A DNA stretch of 5,063 bases from Syntrophobacterales bacterium (lineage in GTDB: Bacteria; Desulfobacterota; Syntrophobacteria; BM002), in NCBI GenBank assembly GCA_030613915.1, contig JAUWKY010000191.1, forward strand, positions 1 through 5,063, read 5' to 3'. Positions within the stretch are counted from its first letter, which is position 1. Each line of letters opens with the position of its first letter. Shown in pieces: positions 1 through 5,063 of the stretch. The notes below the pieces were generated by a model, which worked only from the letters and a program-made list of their open reading frames with translations, was not told where the DNA came from and did not search any database. Made by a program: the position numbers and the translations under genes.

Positions 1-98
1 TCAGTCTTAGTCGCACCGACGCGGAGACAAGGTGACGCGGGGGCGCGGCGATTAGGAATCATGCTGATTGTTCTATATTTTTCAACTTTTGTATAAAA
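1..98. other. non-coding left edge: GC-rich degenerate repeat, then AT-rich leader of the helicase gene
   Basis: Positions 18-48 hold a degenerate direct repeat: GACGCGG occurs at 18-24 and again at 34-40, followed by the related GCGCGG at 43-48. Short GC-rich repeats of this style are common between genes in Desulfobacterota-like genomes. From about 61 to 98 the composition switches to A/T-rich, which fits a promoter and leader for the helicase, but I cannot assign convincing -35 and -10 boxes. One frame is open from base 1 to a TAA at 94-96. It reads through the repeat, resembles no protein I know, and is probably not the tail of a gene. Confidence 0.35.
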
Positions 99-1997
99 AT
101 GCAAAAGATCTTCGGCCCAGATGGTCTGTTGAGCAAGGCTCTCGGCGACTACGAATACCGTTCTATCCAAGAAACTATGGCCCGGGAGGTAGAGGCAGCC
201 ATCGGTGAGGGACGGGAGAGTATAATAGAGGCTGGGACCGGCACAGGAAAAACCCTGGCTTATCTCATCCCAGCTGTGCTGAGCCGGAAAAAGACGATTA
301 TTTCAACAGGGACAAAAACACTTCAAGATCAATTGCTGGAACGCGATATCCCTTTCCTGCATAGAAACCTTTCCCAGCCATTCAGGGCAGTCTGTATGAA
401 GGGAAGGGCAAATTATCTGTGTTTGTACCGCTTTCACCGCTCTATAGAACAGCCTGAGCTACTTCCTGGTTTTGAGGGGACCGTAAGCAAAGAACTTGTT
501 GACTGGGCTCAACAAACTACGAGTGGAGACCGGTCAGAGATCCATTGGTTGCCGGATGATTTTGTGGGGTGGGAGCAAATAAGCGCACGGGCGGACCAAT
601 GCTTGGGGCAGAGATGTGCCAGGTTCGAACAGTGCTTTCTTACCTTGCTACGACAAGAGGCAGCTACTGCGGAAATCGTCGTAGTCAACCATCACCTCTT
701 TTTTGCGGATTTGGCGGTCCGGTCCGGTGGCTACGGGCAGGTGATTCCCCCGTATGAGGTGGTCATATTCGACGAGGCACATCTTCTGGAAGAAACTGCA
801 AACAACTACTTCAGCATCCAGGTAAGTAGCTATCGATTGTTTGAACTTTTTCGTGACATCTCTTGGGAGATGGGGGCAGCGCGGAGCAAGGATAGCTCCC
901 TTACCACTTCACTACAAAGTCTCGGCAAGTTGAGCACCCGATTCTTTGAAATGTTTCCCTTCAGTGACAGAAGGCAACGGCTCCTATCTGAATCTATGAG
1001 CGGGGAGTTTCACCAACGGTGGTTGCAACTGAGTCAAGCTTTGGAACAGCTCATAACCGAGCTCTTTCGTCACCAAGACCTCAGTGAGGGATTGTCGGCG
1101 TGTCATCGGCGTGCTCAAGAGGTTCAACAGAGCCTAGAGTTGATTCTGAATCAAAGCGATGCCAATTATGTTTACTGGTATGAGACGAGAGGTAAGGGTA
1201 AGTTCCTCTGGGCCTCGCCAGTGCAAGTGGCGCCCATCCTACAGGAGCACCTGTTTCACCGGCCGATGCCATTCATTTTTACCTCCGCTACCCTCGCTGT
1301 AGGCGATAATCTGGATTTTTTCAAAAATAGACTGGGGCTATCCCCAGAAACGGCGGGACTGATCCTTGATACTCCCTTTTCCTATCGGGAGCAAACGGTG
1401 ATCTACCTGCCGAAACACCTACCATTGCCGGATTCGCCAAATTTCGTAGAGGCAGTCACTGAGGAAGTAGCAGCAATTCTGGAAGAGACCGGGGGGCGAG
1501 CATTCATCCTCTTCACCAGCCATCGCAATCTAAGAGAGGTCTATTCCCGGCTGTCTCATCTGGAACGATTCAAACTGCTGGTGCAGGGCGAACAGCCAAA
1601 GGCTACTTTGCTCAAGCGTTTCCGAGAGGATACCTCTTCGGTGCTGCTCGGCACTGCCTCATTTTGGCAGGGAGTGGATATGCCGGGAGAGACCTTGAGT
1701 TGTGTGATCATTGATAAACTGCCTTTCGCAGCTCCAAATGATCCACTGGTGGCGGCGCGCTTGGAAAAGATCGCGGAAGCTGGTGGGAATCCTTTCTGGG
1801 ACTACCAGGTTCCCAGTGCAGTTCTTGCCCTCAGGCAAGGGCTTGGTCGGTTGATCCGGAGGGCCAGTGACCAGGGAATCCTGGCCGTTCTGGACGGTCG
1901 TTTGTTCAAGAGGTCCTACGGCAAGCTATTTTTAGCGAGCTTGCCTGACAGTCTCATAACTCACCGGCGGGAAGATATTGGCGCATTCTTAAGCTAG
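99..1997 (+). CDS. yoaA: YoaA/DinG-family ATP-dependent DNA helicase (XPD/Rad3-like, Fe-S)
   Basis: A superfamily 2 DNA helicase of the XPD/Rad3-like DinG group, cytoplasmic, which in relatives unwinds DNA 5'-3' during repair. Seen in the 632 residues: Walker A AGTGTGKT at 45-52; four cysteines C108, C168, C173 and C179 with the C-x4-C-x5-C spacing of the DinG Fe-S cluster; NHHLFFADL near 197; DEAH at 225-228; motif III TSAT at 395-398; GTASFWQGVD at 518-527; and motif VI QGLGRLIRR at 580-588. Length and several motifs (CLGxxC, YWYE, FWxGVD) fit E. coli YoaA (about 636 residues) better than the longer DinG, so the symbol is my best choice within the family. The ATG at 99 gives the usual family N-terminus (IFGPDGLL), although no clear Shine-Dalgarno precedes it. 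All motifs are intact. It converges on the selenoprotein gene with a 10-base gap. Confidence 0.93.
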   Translation: MQKIFGPDGLLSKALGDYEYRSIQETMAREVEAAIGEGRESIIEAGTGTGKTLAYLIPAVLSRKKTIISTGTKTLQDQLLERDIPFLHRNLSQPFRAVCMKGRANYLCLYRFHRSIEQPELLPGFEGTVSKELVDWAQQTTSGDRSEIHWLPDDFVGWEQISARADQCLGQRCARFEQCFLTLLRQEAATAEIVVVNHHLFFADLAVRSGGYGQVIPPYEVVIFDEAHLLEETANNYFSIQVSSYRLFELFRDISWEMGAARSKDSSLTTSLQSLGKLSTRFFEMFPFSDRRQRLLSESMSGEFHQRWLQLSQALEQLITELFRHQDLSEGLSACHRRAQEVQQSLELILNQSDANYVYWYETRGKGKFLWASPVQVAPILQEHLFHRPMPFIFTSATLAVGDNLDFFKNRLGLSPETAGLILDTPFSYREQTVIYLPKHLPLPDSPNFVEAVTEEVAAILEETGGRAFILFTSHRNLREVYSRLSHLERFKLLVQGEQPKATLLKRFREDTSSVLLGTASFWQGVDMPGETLSCVIIDKLPFAAPNDPLVAARLEKIAEAGGNPFWDYQVPSAVLALRQGLGRLIRRASDQGILAVLDGRLFKRSYGKLFLASLPDSLITHRREDIGAFLS

Positions 1998-2007
1998 CAA
2001 CGTCCCC

Positions 2008-2673
2008 CTACCCTTTGCCCCCACCGCTTACTACCGGCCCTTTTCTGGCTTTTTCCAACTCATTCTCGACAGCTGCCTCAAGAGCTTCCAAGGTCCTGGC
2101 CCTGGAGACCGTGCCATTGATGAAGACGGTGGGGGTGCCTCTCACTCCCATATAGGCCCCGAGCCTGATATCCTGATTGATCCTTGCAACGATCTTGAGA
2201 TCGTTAATGTCCTTTTCAAATCTCTCCAGGTCCAAACCAAGCTCGCGGGCAATTTGCCGAAACTTCTGGTCGCTCAGGGTGTCGACATTCTCGAATAAGA
2301 GATCGTGATACTCCCAGAATTTCCCCTGTCTTCGCGCAGCGAATGCAGCAACAGCAGCCTTTTTGGCGAATTTATGCTTTGCCAGGGGGAAGCTTTTGAA
2401 GACCAGTTTCACCTGAAGGGGGAATTTCTCGAGCAACTGCTCGAGGCGAGGCGCGATCCTCGCACAAGCAGGTCACTGAAAACAACTGAACACCCCCATG
2501 ACCACTGGCGCGTCAACCGGGCCCCTTGAAGGAGAGACCGAAAGATCCGTGTCTTGGACGGGGGGTGGTGTCTTTTGGATTTTCCACTGAGCAGAGGCGA
2601 GATTCGTAGCGAATAAACCCAGAACTAGTGCAAAAATCAAAGGCAATATGGTGATTTTATACGAGCGATTCAT
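2008..2673 (-). CDS. exported DsbA-like thioredoxin-fold selenoprotein (in-frame TGA = Sec67, UxxC active site)
   Basis: A predicted periplasmic thiol/selenol oxidoreductase of 221 residues, read through an in-frame TGA at 2473-2475. Seen: signal peptide at 1-28 (basic start, hydrophobic core, ASA before Q29); a short linker; the beta strand VVMGVF; then SCFQ-U67-PAC70-AR where relatives have F-S-D-F-Q-C-P-x-C-A-R; FKSFPL; the helical insert with QGKFWEYHDLLF; and the cis-Pro loop GTP (P181) VFING. Frame and spacing match the DsbA-like/Thioredoxin_4 family with no gap on either side of the TGA. The TGA replaces the nucleophilic Cys, the usual site for selenocysteine in redox proteins. Hairpins follow at once, as a bacterial SECIS should. 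An extra Cys64 occupies a position that is often acidic. The gene starts with ATG 12 bases after the TPR gene, behind only a weak GGA ribosome-binding site, and ends with TAG. The alternative is a pseudogene or sequencing error at one base. The substrate and direction of reaction (oxidase, isomerase or reductase) cannot be told. Confidence 0.82.
2428..2475 (-). promoter_or_regulatory. candidate bacterial SECIS element: Sec UGA codon plus downstream hairpins
   Basis: Numbering bases after the UGA (2473-2475, - strand): hairpin A pairs GCGAGG (10-15) with CCTCGC (22-27) around a six-base loop (16-21). It can be extended below by GCTTG (4-8) with CGAGC (30-34), leaving U9 unpaired. This gives a hairpin at 2439-2469 whose loop lies about as far from UGA as in E. 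coli fdhF. Hairpin B pairs CTCGAGC (28-34) with GCTCGAG (39-45) perfectly around the loop AGTT, at 2428-2445. Its loop starts 34 bases after the UGA and has a G in its first two bases. The short form of A and hairpin B can coexist, but the extended A and B exclude each other. Bacterial SECIS elements are loosely conserved, so which form would bind SelB is an inference. Confidence 0.55.
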
Positions 2674-2685
2674 AAAATATCCGGG

Positions 2686-2958
2686 CTAACGTTTCGTAGG
2701 CGAATCCTGTTTGGCAGCTTCTTTCGTTTGGCTAAGCTGTTGGGCGATTATCTCGTTGTGAGGATCAAGTTTGCGGGCTTTTTTGAGAGCGTCAATTGCT
2801 TGTGGCCACTGGTAGCCGACTCCATAGAGACGGCCTAAGGTCAACCATAATGTCCAATCATTTGGACGCCGCCCCAATTTACGCTTAACAAGGATAATGG
2901 CCAGGCTGGCCCCGAGGTATTTGCAGCTATCCCTGAAACTTTTCCACCATCCAGCCAA
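2686..2958 (-). CDS. small TPR-repeat protein (hypothetical)
   Basis: A 90-residue protein of unknown role with one clear tetratricopeptide repeat at about residues 35-68. W38, L41, G42, Y45, A54, A61 and P66 fall at the consensus TPR positions 4, 7, 8, 11, 20, 27 and 32. Residues 69-81 could form the first helix of a second repeat. The N-terminus has a short hydrophobic stretch (about 15-24) followed by basic residues (KRKLGRRP). This could be a capping helix or a weak membrane association; it is not a typical signal peptide. The start is TTG (2956-2958): the frame has a TGA at 2971-2973, no ATG lies between, and a run of G with GAGG stands 5-10 bases upstream. ATT just before it is the only other candidate. 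It lies 12 bases before the selenoprotein gene and is probably co-transcribed with it, which suggests but does not prove a shared role. TPRs bind proteins, and the partner is unknown. Confidence 0.7.
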   Translation of the reverse strand: MAGWWKSFRDSCKYLGASLAIILVKRKLGRRPNDWTLWLTLGRLYGVGYQWPQAIDALKKARKLDPHNEIIAQQLSQTKEAAKQDSPTKR

Positions 2959-2963
2959 AATAG

Positions 2964-3032
2964 CCCCCCCTCACCCTTACCGTTCGGCTGAGCTCACGGC
3001 CGAAGCCCTCTCCCCCCGGAGGGTGGAGAGGG
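2964..3032. repeat. composite of two intergenic palindromes (REP-like)
   Basis: Two palindromes stand side by side between holC and the TPR gene. The first pairs TTCGGC (2983-2988) with GCCGAA (2999-3004) around a loop that contains the self-complementary TGAGCTCA. The second pairs CCCTCTCC (3006-3013) with GGAGAGGG (3025-3032), with CCC/GGG pairing inside. Left of them, 2964-2977 reads CCCCCCC-TCACCC. Both resemble very common intergenic repeat types: TTCGxCTGAGC-like palindromes, and the CCCTCACCC/CCCTCTCC...GGAGAGGG type. No T-tract follows on the - strand, so a rho-independent terminator for holC is unlikely, although the stem could stabilise the 3' end of the mRNA. Confidence 0.65.
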
Positions 3033-3045
3033 AATATTTGAGAGG

Positions 3046-3468
3046 TCAGCGGCTCTGGTGTCGCAGCGAAAAACCGGCATCTTTCAGCAGAGTCCAGTAA
3101 CGGCGACTCGCCTCCAGCCGCTCCTGGTTGTCCACCAGCACCACATGGATAACTTTTGAGAATTGTTGAACCATTTCAACCGGGCAGTAATCCATGGTCA
3201 AAAGAGATGCGATCCCTGGCACCCGTTCTTTTCGGGTTGTGATAACAACCGGCTGGGCAGACTCATTGTCCATGCTCTTCCAGAGGCTGTGAGGGACAAA
3301 GTTGTCGGGCTTGTAGGTCCAGAGCAAATCGTCCAGCCGTGCTGCCTGCTCTTCATCTATAGCGATGATTTGTAGTCTTTCACCCTGAGCGTAGCTGTGT
3401 TCTGCTATCTCACAGGCCCGCATTTCCATTCGGCTCGCAGTGACTTCAATGAAAACTACTTCCGTCAT
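3046..3468 (-). CDS. holC: DNA polymerase III chi subunit (HolC)
   Basis: Chi is a clamp-loader accessory subunit that connects the replisome to single-stranded DNA-binding protein. In E. coli it also binds the helicase YoaA. The 140 residues from the chosen start show the HolC pattern: an N-terminal strand MTEVVFIEV, then a helix; LDDLLWTYKPDNFVPHSLW at 45-63 with the typical LW...F.PH..W; PVVITT at 73-78; and a C-terminal Rossmann-like section with VVLVD and RYWTLLKDAGF. The length agrees with the family (about 140-150). I chose the ATG at 3466-3468 because it begins the family's first beta strand. ATG at 3478-3480 would add four residues. The longest possible start at 3522 lies inside an inverted-repeat arm and would add an unlikely MCALWFFFC segment. 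No strong Shine-Dalgarno stands before either near start, so the exact start is uncertain. It is flanked by repeats on both sides. Confidence 0.88.
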   Translation of the reverse strand: MTEVVFIEVTASRMEMRACEIAEHSYAQGERLQIIAIDEEQAARLDDLLWTYKPDNFVPHSLWKSMDNESAQPVVITTRKERVPGIASLLTMDYCPVEMVQQFSKVIHVVLVDNQERLEASRRYWTLLKDAGFSLRHQSR

Positions 3469-3506
3469 AGTTTCAACCATAACAAAAGCGGACAAACAAA
3501 AAAAGA

Positions 3507-3627
3507 ACCACAAAGCACACAAAGGGATATTTTAGATTTCAGATTGTAGATTTGGGAAGGCATAGAGCATCATTCTGCAATCTACAATCAACAATCTAAA
3601 ATTCCAACTCTTCGTGTTCTTCGTGGT
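3507..3627. repeat. nested long inverted repeat between livF and holC
   Basis: The outer arms 3507-3524 and 3610-3627 are 18 bases each and match as inverted copies at 15 of 18 positions. They are of the ACCACRAAG-type 'CACGAAG' intergenic repeat. Inner arms at about 3529-3552 and 3579-3602 also match as inverted copies: ATTTTAGATT plus ATTGTAGATT, with a small difference between them. The centre (3553-3578) is about 26 unpaired bases. Two of the three outer mismatches become G-U pairs in the RNA of the - strand, the direction in which livF and holC are read. The element fills most of the 172-base gap between those genes. No reading frame in it looks like a protein. Confidence 0.7.
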
Positions 3628-3640
3628 GAACTGTTGGCGT

Positions 3641-4345
3641 CTATATGCCCAGGTAGGCCTGTTTGACGTGCTCGTTGTCCAGAAGTTCCTGTCCGGTGCC
3701 GCTCAGCACAACGCGGCCATTTTCCAGGACATAGCCGCGGTCACTTATCTCCAGGCTTTGTTTGGTATTTTGCTCGGTTAAGAACACGGTTACACCTTCC
3801 TGGTTGATGCGCTTGATAATCCTGAAAATATCAGCCACCAGAATGGGGGCCAACCCCAGGGAAGGCTCGTCGAACATGATTAGCTTTGGCAGGGCCATGA
3901 GGCCGCGGCCCACAGCAGCCATCTGCTGCTCGCCGCCGGAAAGGGTGCCTGCCATCTGCTTTTCCCGCTCGCGCAACCTGGGAAAGAGACCGAAAACCCA
4001 CTCCATGCTTTCGTTCCGTTTCGCTTTGGCCTGGGGAGTAAGGGAGCCCATAATTAGATTTTCCCGCACCGTCATCTCCGGAAAGAGACGGCGACCCTCG
4101 GGCACATGAACAACGCCGTGTTCGATAATTTTGTTGGCGGGAATCTTGTGCAATTGCTGGTCTTGAAAGAGGATGCTGCCATTGGCAGGGCGCAAGAGGC
4201 CCGAGATGGTCTTGAGCGTAGTGGATTTGCCGGAGCCGTTGGCGCCAACCAACGCGACTATTTCGCCCTCGTTCACCTCGAAGGAGACGTCCCAGAGTAT
4301 CTGCAGATCACCGTAGGAAACGTCAATATTTTCAACCCTAAGCAT
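3641..4345 (-). CDS. livF: branched-chain amino acid ABC transporter ATP-binding protein LivF
   Basis: One of the two cytoplasmic ATPases that power the LivKHMGF high-affinity importer for leucine, isoleucine, valine or related substrates. The 234 residues match the usual LivF length. Seen: MLRVENIDVSYG start; Walker A GANGSGKS at 34-41; VPEGRRLFPEMTVRENL at 81-97, typical of LivF; signature LSGGEQQ at 135-141; Walker B LIMFDE at 155-160; EPSLGLAP; and EQN at 191-193, where most ABC ATPases have the switch histidine, as is usual in LivF. The start ATG (4343-4345) is fixed by a good AGGAG four bases upstream, by the family N-terminus and by an 8-base overlap with the end of livG. The frame is open farther upstream (to 4429), but that part overlaps livG and has no LivF homology. 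Substrate specificity is set by the binding protein, which is not in the window. Confidence 0.95.
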   Translation of the reverse strand: MLRVENIDVSYGDLQILWDVSFEVNEGEIVALVGANGSGKSTTLKTISGLLRPANGSILFQDQQLHKIPANKIIEHGVVHVPEGRRLFPEMTVRENLIMGSLTPQAKAKRNESMEWVFGLFPRLREREKQMAGTLSGGEQQMAAVGRGLMALPKLIMFDEPSLGLAPILVADIFRIIKRINQEGVTVFLTEQNTKQSLEISDRGYVLENGRVVLSGTGQELLDNEHVKQAYLGI

Positions 4346-5060
4346 AGGACTCCTCTCCCAGGTAGGCTTCGATGACTTCTTTGTTATTGGCAACCTCTTC
4401 AGGGGTGCCTTCGGCAATGGTCTGACCATAATTGATGGCGTGGATGCGATCAGAGATGGTCATGATGACCTTCATAATGTGCTCGACAATAATGATGGTC
4501 ACGCCGCGGTCGCGAATTCTCTGGATCAATTCTATGGCCTCGTCCAGTTCCGCGGTATTTAGCCCCGCGGCGGTTTCATCCAAGAGGAGCAGCTCGGGCT
4601 TGGTGGCCAGGGCCCTGGTGATCTCCAAACGCTTGCGCCCGGCAATGGGCAGACTCGCGGCAGACTTGTCCTTTTCCGATTGCAGGTTGCAGAACTCCAG
4701 CATCTCCAGAGCCATCTTCCGGGCTTCCCCGAGGGTATTAACGCGGCAGAAGGCGGAGGCCATGACATTTTCCAGCACGGTCATGCGCTTGAGGGGCTTG
4801 ACCACCTGAAAGGTGCGACCGATGCCGAGATGGCAGATCTTATAGGTCTTCATGCCCTTGATGCTCTTGTCCTTGAAAAAGATATCGCCGGCAGTCAATG
4901 GGAAGTATTGATTAATGAGGTTGAAGATGGTGGTCTTGCCAGAGCCGTTGGGGCCAATGAGTCCAAAGATCTCACCCCGCTCTACCTGGAAGCTCACCCC
5001 GCCCACTGCCATGAGACCGCCGAAGTTCTTGCTGATCTCTTTCACTTCAAATAAACTCAC
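4338..5060 (-). CDS. livG: branched-chain amino acid ABC transporter ATP-binding protein LivG
   Basis: The partner ATPase of LivF in the branched-chain amino acid importer, acting on the cytoplasmic face of the LivH/LivM permease pair. The 240 residues show Walker A GPNGSGKT at 36-43, Q-loop GRTFQ (Q85), KPLKRMTVLENVM at 88-100, Walker B LLLLDE at 157-162, AAGLN at 164-168, the switch histidine H194 (IVEHIM), and the C-terminal GQTIAEGTPEEV of the family. The signature segment is LPIAGRKRLEI (137-147), not LSYGQQRRLEI as in E. coli LivG. The segment after Walker B is DETAAGLN, with Thr where Pro is usual. The GTG at 5058-5060 fits the family start (MSLFEVKEISKNFGGLMAV). Only three more bases are visible and the frame stays open to the edge, so the start is probable but not proven. 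livH, livM and livK would be expected upstream, outside the window. Confidence 0.92.
   Translation of the reverse strand: MSLFEVKEISKNFGGLMAVGGVSFQVERGEIFGLIGPNGSGKTTIFNLINQYFPLTAGDIFFKDKSIKGMKTYKICHLGIGRTFQVVKPLKRMTVLENVMASAFCRVNTLGEARKMALEMLEFCNLQSEKDKSAASLPIAGRKRLEITRALATKPELLLLDETAAGLNTAELDEAIELIQRIRDRGVTIIIVEHIMKVIMTISDRIHAINYGQTIAEGTPEEVANNKEVIEAYLGEESYA
4350..4354 (-). promoter_or_regulatory. livF ribosome-binding site inside livG
   Basis: AGGAG stands four bases before the livF ATG and within the last codons of livG (context GGGAGAGGAGTCCT-ATG). It decides the livF start against the longer open frame, and the ATGCTTAG overlap suggests translational coupling of LivF to LivG. Confidence 0.8.
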
Positions 5061-5063
5061 GTG

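Noticed and set aside
1998..2007. A terminator between the convergent helicase and selenoprotein genes
   Set aside because: Only 10 bases separate the stop codons and they hold no stem or T-tract. Any termination must use sequence inside the opposing gene, and I saw no clear signal.
2008..2436. A separate 142-residue protein starting at a TTG
   Set aside because: It starts inside a helix (Leu80), has no signal peptide or active-site motif, and is the continuous downstream part of the frame that begins at 2673. It is better read as part of the selenoprotein.
2305..2529. + strand open frame opposite the selenoprotein, and similar frames at 569-757, 1081-1272, 2897-3100, 3163-3375, 3762-4109, 4106-4375, 4432-4809, 4559-4768 and 4680-5054
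   Set aside because: All lie across clearly recognised genes or repeats in other frames, and their translations are low-complexity or unlike any protein I know.
2473..2673. A separate 66-residue exported peptide ending at the TGA
   Set aside because: It ends exactly at the catalytic position of a thioredoxin fold, and the matching remainder follows in the same frame. A stand-alone peptide would have no folded domain.
3006..3032. Rho-independent terminator after holC
   Set aside because: The stem is strong, but no T-tract follows on the - strand, and the sequence fits a common intergenic palindrome.
3469..3522. N-terminal extension of HolC (MCALWFFFCLSAF...) as a signal or membrane segment
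   Set aside because: Its start codon lies in the arm of the inverted repeat, and HolC is a cytoplasmic protein that begins at the MTEVVFIEV strand. The hydrophobic look comes from T-rich repeat sequence.
4346..4429. N-terminal extension of LivF back to 4429
   Set aside because: It would overlap livG by about 90 bases and encodes a Pro/Lys-rich stretch with no LivF similarity. The good AGGAG and family start point to 4345.

Overview
The window carries six protein-coding genes and no tRNA, rRNA, CRISPR array or insertion sequence that I can see. One gene on the + strand, a YoaA/DinG-type Fe-S DNA helicase (99-1997), converges on five genes on the - strand. Read in their own direction these are livG (5060-4338), livF (4345-3641), holC (3468-3046), a small TPR protein (2958-2686) and an exported thioredoxin-fold protein (2673-2008). 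Family types, intergenic repeats and a probable selenoprotein suggest an anaerobic bacterium of the Desulfobacterota ('Deltaproteobacteria') type. That is an inference from flavour, not a phylogenetic result.

The main discovery is at 2008-2673. Two apparent ORFs, a signal peptide plus 38 residues and a headless DsbA-like domain, are one reading frame split only by an in-frame TGA at 2473-2475. The TGA replaces exactly the first cysteine of the thioredoxin-fold CxxC active site (F-S-C-F-Q-TGA-P-A-C-A-R). The second cysteine, the cis-proline loop and the rest of the fold are intact. Strong hairpins lie just downstream of the TGA, where bacterial SECIS elements sit. The best reading is a 221-residue periplasmic selenoprotein with a Sec-Pro-Ala-Cys active site. 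A standard annotation would cut it into two false genes and lose the active site.

Layout: 1-98 is non-coding, with a GC-rich degenerate repeat followed by an AT-rich leader. The helicase follows, then only 10 bases separate it from the convergent selenoprotein gene. The TPR gene lies 12 bases upstream of the selenoprotein and is probably co-transcribed with it. The gap 2959-3045 is filled by GC-rich intergenic palindromes that also supply the G-rich ribosome-binding region of the TPR gene. The gap 3469-3640 holds a nested long inverted repeat. livG and livF overlap by 8 bases and are the 3' end of a branched-chain amino acid ABC transporter operon that continues beyond the right edge.

Functionally the window combines amino-acid uptake (LivGF), replication and repair (the chi subunit HolC and a YoaA-type helicase, whose E. 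coli counterparts bind each other) and periplasmic thiol/selenol redox chemistry.
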